This document shows positions 1 through 5,177 of a DNA stretch of 5,177 bases, piece by piece (position 1 is the stretch's first letter; each line of letters opens with the position of its first letter). Source of the stretch: Burkholderiales bacterium (lineage in GTDB: Bacteria > Pseudomonadota > Gammaproteobacteria > Burkholderiales > CAIKXV01). The translations under genes were made by a program, and so were the position numbers. The DNA is taken from assembly GCA_019751575.1 (NCBI GenBank), contig JAIENF010000449.1, forward strand, positions 1 through 5,177, in the 5' to 3' direction. The notes under the pieces are model-generated. The model had not been told where the DNA came from, made no database searches, and saw only the letters and a list, made by a program, of their open reading frames with translations.

Positions 1-2022
1 CTGGAACTGCGCGTTCGACTGCCGCGCGCCGGCGCGCAGCTCCTGCACCGAGGACAGGAAAAGCTGCGCCCCGGGCACCTGGGTCAGCTGCGGTCGCAGG
101 CGGGCGATCACCTCGTCGGTGGACAGCTTGCGTTCGGCCAGCGGCTTGAGCGTGATGAACATGAATCCGGTGTTGCGTGCGCCGCCGCCGGTGAATCCGA
201 CGACGTTCTCCACCGCAGGATCCCGGCCCACGATCGCCACGAAGGCCTCCAGCTTGCCCTGCATCGACTGGAAGGAACTGCTCTGGTCGGCGCGCATCGA
301 GCCGGACATCCGGCCGGTATCCTGCTGCGGGAAGAACCCCTTGGGCACGATCGTGTACAGCCAGACATTCAGGCCGATGGTGGCGAACAGGATGAGCAGC
401 ATCAGCCATGCGTGGTCGAGCACCCAGCCCAGGCTGGACGAGTAGCCGTCGACCACGCCGCGCCAGGCCCGCGAGGCGCCGCGCACGACGAAGTTCGGGC
501 GGCGGGCTTCGCCACCGCTGCCGGCTGCACGCGCCTTGAGCAGCCGGGCGCACATCATCGGCGTGGCGGTCAACGACACCACCAGGGACACCAGCACCGC
601 CGCCGACAGCGTGATGGCGAACTCCCTGAACAGGCGGCCGATCAGCCCGTCCATGAACAGGATCGGGATGAACACGGCGATCAGCGACAGGGTCATCGAC
701 ACCACGGTGAACGAGACTTCCCCGGCGGCGACCATCGCCGCGCGCATCGGTTCCATGCCTTCCTCGACGTGGCGCGCCGTGTTCTCGAGCACGATGATCG
801 CATCGTCGACGACGAAGCCGGTGGCGATGGTCAGCGCCATCAGCGACAGGTTGTTGAGCGAGAAGCCGAACAGGTACATCACCGCGAGCGTGCCGACCAG
901 CGAAACCGGCACCGCGACCGCGGGGATCAGCGCCGAGCGCCACTGCCCGAGGAACAGGAAGGTGACGCAGATCACCAGCCCCACCGCGATCAGCAGGCTG
1001 TGCCAGACCTCGCGCAGCGATGCGCGGATGGTCGGCGTGCGGTCCTGCACGATGTCGAGCTGGATCGAGTCCGGGATCGATGCGCGCAGCAGCGGCATCA
1101 GCGCGTGGATGCGGTCGACGGTGTCGATGATGTTTGCGTTCGGCTGCCGGTTGACCACCAGCAGCACCGCCGGCCGGCCGTTGGAAAGGCCGGCGTTGCG
1201 CAGGTCCTGCACTGAATCCTCGATGCGGGCGATGTCGCCCAGGCGGATCGGGTTGCCGTTGCGGTAGCCGACGATCAGCGGGAGGTAGTCGGCCGCGGTT
1301 CGGGCCTGGTCGTTCGCGCCGATCTGCCAGGTGCGATCGCCATCGTCGATCGATCCCTTGGGCCGGTTCGCGTTCGCCGCGGCGATCGAAGCGCGGATCT
1401 CCTCGGTGCCCAGCCCCTGGCGCGCGAGCGCGTCCGGGTTCAGGCCGATGCGCACCGCCGGCAACGCGCTGCCGCCCACCGTGACCTGGCCGACGCCATC
1501 GACCTGCGACAGCCGTTGCGCCAGCACGGTGGAGGCGGCGTCGTACATCTGTCCGCGCGACAGCGTCGGCGAGGTCAGCGCGAGGATGACGATCGGCGCA
1601 TCGGCCGGGTTGACCTTGCGCCAGGTCGGGTTGCTCGGCATGCCGGTGGGCAAAAGCGAGCGCGCCGCGTTGATCCCGGCCTGCACGTCGTTGCCCGCGG
1701 CGTGGATGTCGCGCGACAGGTCGAACTGGAGGACCACCCGGCTGGAGCCGAGCGAACTGGACGAGGTGATCTCGGTCACCCCGGCGATCCGGCCGAGCGT
1801 GCGCTCGAGCGGCGTGGCCACGGTGGCGGCCATCGTCTCCGGGCTCGCGCCGGGCAGCGATGCGTTCACCACGATGGTCGGGAAATCGACCTGCGGCAGT
1901 GGCGACACCGGCAACTGGGTGAACGCGGCCCAGCCGGACAGCAGGATCGCCAGGGTCAGCAGCGTGGTGGCGATCGGGCGCGCGATGAACGGCGCGCTCA
2001 GGTTGAAGCCGGCCGGCTTCAT
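1..2022 (-). CDS. mdtC: Multidrug efflux RND transporter permease subunit MdtC, 5' part (674 codons)
   Basis: Second, distinct RND transporter of the same pump. It starts at ATG 2022-2020 and is open without a stop to the left edge, so about one third (second porter half and TM8-TM12) is missing. Reading every codon in this frame gave no interruption. TM1 is about residues 16-34, and the first porter region about 35-340. The latter contains [10 protein letters not shown] (41-50), [11 protein letters not shown] (55-65), a TSSSSLGSS stretch (86-94), [10 protein letters not shown] (135-144) and [15 protein letters not shown] (182-196). TM2-TM6 are about 342-490 with the essential Asp pair D406/D407, and TM7 is about 537-554, followed by [11 protein letters not shown] (560-570). 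The pattern [13 protein letters not shown] and SSSSLGS is that of E. coli MdtC rather than MdtB, as recalled. In the MdtB2C complex, MdtC has been reported as the main substrate-binding partner. The start codon overlaps the mdtB stop (ATGA). The partners K, R and T of the relay lie beyond the window. Confidence 0.93.
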   Translation of the reverse strand, partial: MKPAGFNLSAPFIARPIATTLLTLAILLSGWAAFTQLPVSPLPQVDFPTIVVNASLPGASPETMAATVATPLERTLGRIAGVTEITSSSSLGSSRVVLQFDLSRDIHAAGNDVQAGINAARSLLPTGMPSNPTWRKVNPADAPIVILALTSPTLSRGQMYDAASTVLAQRLSQVDGVGQVTVGGSALPAVRIGLNPDALARQGLGTEEIRASIAAANANRPKGSIDDGDRTWQIGANDQARTAADYLPLIVGYRNGNPIRLGDIARIEDSVQDLRNAGLSNGRPAVLLVVNRQPNANIIDTVDRIHALMPLLRASIPDSIQLDIVQDRTPTIRASLREVWHSLLIAVGLVICVTFLFLGQWRSALIPAVAVPVSLVGTLAVMYLFGFSLNNLSLMALTIATGFVVDDAIIVLENTARHVEEGMEPMRAAMVAAGEVSFTVVSMTLSLIAVFIPILFMDGLIGRLFREFAITLSAAVLVSLVVSLTATPMMCARLLKARAAGSGGEARRPNFVVRGASRAWRGVVDGYSSSLGWVLDHAWLMLLILFATIGLNVWLYTIVPKGFFPQQDTGRMSGSMRADQSSSFQSMQGKLEAFVAIVGRDPAVENVVGFTGGGARNTGFMFITLKPLAERKLSTDEVIARLRPQLTQVPGAQLFLSSVQELRAGARQSNAQFQ
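796..843 (-). repeat. 48-bp tract nearly identical between mdtC and mdtB (mdtC copy)
   Basis: This stretch of mdtC matches 3897-3944 in mdtB at 47 of 48 bases in the same orientation, the only difference being a synonymous Val codon (GTC here, GTG in mdtB). It encodes TM4 with the proton-carrying Asp pair (MdtC L394-I409). It reflects the shared ancestry of the two transporter genes plus strong functional constraint; recent gene conversion is a possible extra cause. Confidence 0.6.
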
Positions 2023-5000
2023 GCGGGCTGGCCCTGGCTGCCGCGCGTGCGCCGGGCGGACAGCCGGTCGAACGCCAGGTAGATCACCGGCGTGGTGAAC
2101 AGCGTGAGCACCTGGCTCACCAGCAGGCCGCCGACGAGCACGATGCCCAGCGGATTGCGCAGTTCGGAACCGGTGCCGCTGCCGAGCATCAGCGGCAGCG
2201 CGGCGAACAGCGCCGCGAAGGTGGTCATCATGATCGGCCGGAAGCGCTTCAGGCAGGCCTCGTAGATCGCATCGCGCGGGGTCATGCCGAGCTGGCGCTC
2301 GGCATGGAGCGCGAAGTCGATCATCAGGATCGCGTTCTTCTTGACGATGCCGATCAGCAGGATCACGCCGATGATGGCGACGATCGACAGTTCGGAACTG
2401 GCGAGGATCAGTGCCGCCAGCGCACCGATCGCCGCCGAGGGCAGCGTCGACAGGATGGTCACCGGATGGATGAAGCTCTCGTAGAGCACGCCGAGCACGA
2501 TGTACATGGTGATGATCGCGGCCAGCACCAGCAGCAGGGTGTTGGCGAGCGAGGCCTCGAACGCCCGCGCCGCGCCCTGGAAGGCGCTGGTCATGCTTGC
2601 CGGCAGGCCCATCTCGGCCTGCGTGGCGCGGATCGCGTCGACCGCTTCGCCCAGGGAATGGCCGGGCGCGACCGCGAACGAGATCGTCGAGGACGGGAAC
2701 TGCGACAGGCGCGAGATCACCAGCGGGGTCTGCCGCTCGTAGACCCGGGCGATCGCCGACAGCGGCAGTGCGCCACCGCCGGGTTGCACCAGGTGTATCG
2801 AGTCGATGCCGCGCGGCCCCCGGGCCAGCGCCGGATCGACCTCGATCACCACGCGGTACTGGTTCGACTGGGTGAAGATGGTGGACACCAGCCGCTGGCC
2901 GAACGCGTTGTACAGCGCATTGCCGACCTGCTGGACCGAGATGCCCAGGCGGCCCGCCGTGTCGCGGTCGATCTCGACGAACGCCTGCAGGCCACCGTCC
3001 TGCAGGTCGTTGCCCACCGAAGCCAGCTGCGGCAGCGCGCGCAGGCGCTCGGTGAGCTTCGGCACCCACTCGGCCACGCGCGCCGGGTCGCTGTCCTGGA
3101 GGGTGAACTGGAACGGTGCCTTGCTGATCCGGTCCTCGATCGAGAGGTCCTGCACCGGCTGCAGCGACAGCGTGATGCCGTCGACCTCGCGGGCGCGTTC
3201 CAGCAGGCGCGCCATGATCGCCGGCGCGCGCTCGCCGCGTTCCTCGAGCGGCTTGAGGTTGATCAGCATGCGCCCGGAATTGAGCGTGGCGTTGGTGCCG
3301 TCGACGCCGATGAAGCTGGTCAGGCTGGCCACGGCCGGGTCCTTCTCGATCACCGCGGCCAGGCGCTGCGAACGGTCCGACATCGCCTGGAAGGACACCG
3401 ATGCGGGCGCCTCGGTGATGCCCTGGAGCAGCCCGGTGTCCTGCGCCGGGAAGAAGCCCTTGGGAACGGCCATCCAGAGCAGCACGGTCAGCACCAGGGT
3501 GATCGCGGCCACGCCCAGCGTGAGGCCCTGGTGCCGCAGCACCCGGGTGAGCGCACGGCCATAGGCGGCGACCACGGAATCCAGCAGGCGTTCGCTCGCA
3601 CGGAACAGCCTGCCCGGTGTCTGCTCGGCCTTCGACTTGAGCAGCCGCGCGCACATCATCGGCGTCAGGCTCAGCGAGACCACGGCCGAGATCAGGATCG
3701 CCACCGCCAGGGTGATCGCGAACTCGCGGAACAGCCGGCCGACCACGTCGCCCATGAACAGGAGCGGGATCAGCACCGCGATCAGCGAGAAGGTGAGCGA
3801 GATGATGGTGAAGCCGATCTCGCCCGCACCGACCAGCGCCGCCTCCATCGGCGACTTGCCTTCCTCGACATGGCGCGCGATGTTCTCGATCATCACGATC
3901 GCATCGTCGACCACGAAGCCGGTGGCGATGGTCAGCGCCATCAGGGTCAGGTTGTTGATCGAGAAGCCGGCGAGGTACATCACGCCGAACGTGCCGACCA
4001 GCGACAGCGGCACCGCCAGGCTCGGGATCAGCGTCGCCGGCAGGCTGCGCAGGAACAGGAAGATCACGACGATCACCAGCACGATCGCGAGCACCAGTTC
4101 GAACTCGGTGGCGGCGATCGCGGCCCGGATGGTCACCGTGCGGTCGGTCAGCACCGTCACCTCGATCGCCCCGGGGAGCCCGGCCGTCACCCGCGGCAGC
4201 ATCTCCTTGACGGCATCGACGACCTCGATCACGTTGGCGCCCGGCTGCCGCTGCACCGACAGGATGATCGCGGGCGTGGATCCGCTCCACGCGGCCAGGC
4301 GGGTGTTCTCGGCGCCGTCCACCACCTCGGCGACGTCGCGCAGGCGCACCGGGGCGCCATTGCGGAAGGCCAGGGTCAGGTCGCGGTATTCGTCGGCGGT
4401 GCGCAACTGGTCGTTGGCATCGATGGTGGATGCCTCCAGCGGGCCGTCGAAGCTGCCCTTGGGCTGGTTCACGTTCCATGCCGCGATCGACGTGCGCACG
4501 TCGTCCAGGTTGAGCCGGTAGGCGGCGAGCGCCGCGGGATTGAGCCGCACCCGCACCGCAGGGCGCTGTCCGCCCGCGATCGAGACCAGGCCGACCCCGG
4601 GCACCTGCGAGATGCGCTGCGCGATGCGCGTCTCGATCAGGTCGCGCACCCGGGGCAGCGGCAGCGTCGGCGAGGTCACCGCCAGCGTTAGGATCGGCGT
4701 GTCCGCCGGGTTCACCTTGCTGTAGATCGGTGGCGCCGGCAGGTCCTGCGGCAGCAGGTTCGACGCGGCGTTGATCGCCGCCTGTACCTGCTGTTCCCCG
4801 ATGCCCAGGTCGAGCCCGAGCGAGAAGCGCAGCGTGATCACCGATGCGCCGCCGGAACTGCTGGACGACATCTCGTCCAGCCCGGGCATCTGGCCGAACT
4901 GGCGCTCCAGCGGCGCCGTGATCACCGAGGCGACGATGTCCGGGCTCGCGCCCGGATAGAGCGTGACCACCTGGATGGTCGGGTAGTCCACCTGGGGCAG

Positions 5001-5108
5001 CGCCGACAGCGGCAGCAGGCGCCACGCCACCAGCCCGGACAGCAGGATCGCCAGCATCGCGAGCGAGGTCGCGACCGGGCGCTGGATGAACAGCCGCGAC
5101 GGATTCAC
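2019..5108 (-). CDS. mdtB: Multidrug efflux RND transporter permease subunit MdtB
   Basis: Complete 1029-residue proton-driven drug exporter of the inner membrane, the usual length for the hydrophobe/amphiphile efflux family. From the sequence, TM1 spans about residues 9-29. The first periplasmic porter region is about 30-335 and includes [19 protein letters not shown] (39-57) and the SSSSSGGAS stretch (81-89). TM2-TM6 fall at about 337-486 and TM7 at about 529-547, followed by PKGFFP. The second porter region is about 554-850, and TM8-TM12 about 852-1011. The proton-relay residues, matched to AcrB D407, D408, K940, R971 and T978, are all present as D401, D402, K924, R955 and T962. Motifs such as [14 protein letters not shown] and TLTYPGASP-like segments, plus near-colinear similarity recalled from E. 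coli MdtB, separate it from MdtC and AcrB. The start is GTG: the next in-frame Met is residue 18, inside TM1, and the N-terminus [13 protein letters not shown] fits the family. The ribosome-binding site is weak (GGAA 13 nt upstream), so coupling to mdtA translation is likely. MdtB is expected to pair with MdtC in a heterotrimer. Confidence 0.95.
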   Translation of the reverse strand: MNPSRLFIQRPVATSLAMLAILLSGLVAWRLLPLSALPQVDYPTIQVVTLYPGASPDIVASVITAPLERQFGQMPGLDEMSSSSSGGASVITLRFSLGLDLGIGEQQVQAAINAASNLLPQDLPAPPIYSKVNPADTPILTLAVTSPTLPLPRVRDLIETRIAQRISQVPGVGLVSIAGGQRPAVRVRLNPAALAAYRLNLDDVRTSIAAWNVNQPKGSFDGPLEASTIDANDQLRTADEYRDLTLAFRNGAPVRLRDVAEVVDGAENTRLAAWSGSTPAIILSVQRQPGANVIEVVDAVKEMLPRVTAGLPGAIEVTVLTDRTVTIRAAIAATEFELVLAIVLVIVVIFLFLRSLPATLIPSLAVPLSLVGTFGVMYLAGFSINNLTLMALTIATGFVVDDAIVMIENIARHVEEGKSPMEAALVGAGEIGFTIISLTFSLIAVLIPLLFMGDVVGRLFREFAITLAVAILISAVVSLSLTPMMCARLLKSKAEQTPGRLFRASERLLDSVVAAYGRALTRVLRHQGLTLGVAAITLVLTVLLWMAVPKGFFPAQDTGLLQGITEAPASVSFQAMSDRSQRLAAVIEKDPAVASLTSFIGVDGTNATLNSGRMLINLKPLEERGERAPAIMARLLERAREVDGITLSLQPVQDLSIEDRISKAPFQFTLQDSDPARVAEWVPKLTERLRALPQLASVGNDLQDGGLQAFVEIDRDTAGRLGISVQQVGNALYNAFGQRLVSTIFTQSNQYRVVIEVDPALARGPRGIDSIHLVQPGGGALPLSAIARVYERQTPLVISRLSQFPSSTISFAVAPGHSLGEAVDAIRATQAEMGLPASMTSAFQGAARAFEASLANTLLLVLAAIITMYIVLGVLYESFIHPVTILSTLPSAAIGALAALILASSELSIVAIIGVILLIGIVKKNAILMIDFALHAERQLGMTPRDAIYEACLKRFRPIMMTTFAALFAALPLMLGSGTGSELRNPLGIVLVGGLLVSQVLTLFTTPVIYLAFDRLSARRTRGSQGQPA
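2032..2035 (-). promoter_or_regulatory. Possible Shine-Dalgarno for mdtC
   Basis: The minus strand reads AGGG at 2035-2032, nine bases before the mdtC ATG at 2022, inside the last codons of mdtB. The match to the anti-Shine-Dalgarno is short, and such G-rich runs are common by chance in this GC-rich sequence. The spacing is nevertheless suitable, and it supports the ATG that overlaps the mdtB stop as the real mdtC start. Confidence 0.4.
3897..3944 (-). repeat. 48-bp tract nearly identical between mdtB and mdtC (mdtB copy)
   Basis: Partner of the tract at 796-843, in direct orientation and 3.1 kb away. It encodes the TM4 segment around D401/D402 of MdtB. The flanking bases also remain similar (the Asn-Asn-Leu segment just before TM4), but with more differences. 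Confidence 0.6.
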
Positions 5109-5177
5109 TTCGCGGCGCCGGTTCCGGGCGCCGCCGCAGGCGGCGCTGCGCCGCCCGGGGCCGGTGCCTCGCCGGTG
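5105..5177 (-). CDS. mdtA: RND efflux periplasmic adaptor (MdtA-like), 3' end only
   Basis: Only the last 23 codons and the TGA stop (5107-5105) are in the window; the gene enters from the right edge, with its first whole codon at 5176. The visible tail is low-complexity, made almost only of Ala, Pro and Gly and ending Gly-Ala-Ala-Lys. A flexible, poorly conserved C-terminus like this is common in membrane fusion proteins, but the residues do not identify the family by themselves. The call rests on context: an open frame ends exactly at the start of mdtB, and in mdtABC and muxABC operons the adaptor gene directly precedes the first transporter gene. The adaptor would be a periplasmic lipoprotein or membrane-anchored protein linking the MdtB/MdtC pump to the outer-membrane channel. 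The stop codon overlaps the mdtB GTG start. The tail codons contain a strong GC-rich inverted repeat, listed separately. Confidence 0.75.
   Translation of the reverse strand, partial: TGEAPAPGGAAPPAAAPGTGAAK
5128..5155 (-). repeat. Three-armed GC-rich inverted repeat in the mdtA tail
   Basis: On the plus strand GCGCCGCC (5128-5135) is followed by a 3-base spacer, its exact reverse complement GGCGGCGC (5139-5146), one base, and GCGCCGCC again (5148-5155). The middle arm can therefore pair with either outer arm. One option is an 8-bp stem with a 3-base loop. The other is a 7-bp stem after opening the innermost pair to give a 3-base loop. The structure lies within the Ala/Pro-coding end of mdtA, and its nearest edge is 19 bases upstream of the mdtB GTG. 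No T run follows it in the direction of transcription, so it is not a typical intrinsic terminator. It may be a by-product of GCC/GCG/CCG codon use, or a structure that affects ribosome passage and mdtB initiation. Confidence 0.4.

Noticed and set aside
108..368. Minus-strand open frame of 86 codons in another frame of mdtC
   Set aside because: It overlaps the continuous mdtC frame, which reads family-typical residues such as [11 protein letters not shown] and [13 protein letters not shown] in this interval. The alternative product is Arg/Ser/Cys-rich and meaningless.
412..1215. Plus-strand open frame of 267 codons, opposite mdtC
   Set aside because: Also codon-aligned with the opposite gene and of the same Arg/His/Gln/Asp-rich composition. 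It ends where mdtC has a single TCA Ser codon. It is a shadow of mdtC.
1..2022. mdtC as a pseudogene or truncated gene
   Set aside because: No stop or frameshift was found in any of the 674 codons. The incompleteness is due only to the window edge.
3637..4521. Plus-strand open frame of 294 codons, and similar ones at 536-1267, 1331-2098 and 2806-3564
   Set aside because: Each lies wholly or almost wholly opposite a confidently identified transporter gene, shows Ser/Arg/Thr-rich noise, and has no recognisable motif. The genuine proteins on the minus strand explain the sequence.
2304..4691. Plus-strand open frame of 795 codons, opposite mdtB
   Set aside because: It is codon-aligned with mdtB on the other strand, so it stays open simply because mdtB lacks TTA, CTA and TCA codons, as GC-rich genes do. 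It ends where mdtB uses one CTA Leu codon. The product is a low-complexity mix of Arg, His, Gln, Asp and Gly with no domain or membrane pattern.
5128..5146. Intrinsic terminator between mdtA and mdtB
   Set aside because: The stem is strong, but it lies inside coding sequence, is not followed by a T run on the minus strand, and the genes overlap. It cannot be called a terminator.
1..5177. CRISPR array, tRNA or rRNA gene, insertion sequence, toxin-antitoxin or phage-defence module
   Set aside because: No spaced direct repeats, RNA gene signatures, terminal repeats or transposase motifs were seen. Coding sequence of the efflux operon fills the window.

Overview
The window lies inside a single minus-strand operon for a tripartite RND (resistance-nodulation-division) drug efflux pump of the MdtABC / MuxABC type. 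Three genes are read from right to left. They are the last 23 codons of the periplasmic adaptor mdtA (5105-5177), a complete inner-membrane transporter mdtB (2019-5108, 1029 aa), and the first 674 codons of a second, different inner-membrane transporter mdtC (1-2022), which runs off the left edge. No convincing gene lies on the plus strand.

The genes are packed without spacers. The mdtA stop overlaps the mdtB GTG start (GTGA, 5105-5108), and the mdtB stop overlaps the mdtC ATG start (ATGA, 2019-2022). This indicates one polycistronic mRNA with translational coupling. No promoter or transcription terminator is visible, so both must lie outside the window. There is no non-coding stretch longer than a few bases.

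How the parts work together is known from the family. MdtB and MdtC form a heterotrimer in the inner membrane (MdtB2C in E. coli) driven by proton influx. MdtA bridges it to an outer-membrane channel (TolC or an OpmB-like protein, not in this window). The pump exports compounds such as novobiocin and bile salts. MdtB here has a complete proton-relay set (D401, D402, K924, R955, T962). The visible half of MdtC has its Asp pair (D406, D407).

The base composition is strongly G+C-rich with G/C-ending codons, and the proteins resemble the enterobacterial MdtB and MdtC closely. This suggests a high-GC proteobacterium, perhaps a gammaproteobacterium such as a Xanthomonadaceae or Pseudomonas relative, but the assignment below phylum is a guess.

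I looked for an undescribed system and do not see one; this is a conserved housekeeping-type efflux operon. The points most worth a second look are a three-armed GC-rich inverted repeat at the end of mdtA, just upstream of the mdtB start, and a 48-bp tract shared almost exactly by mdtB and mdtC.
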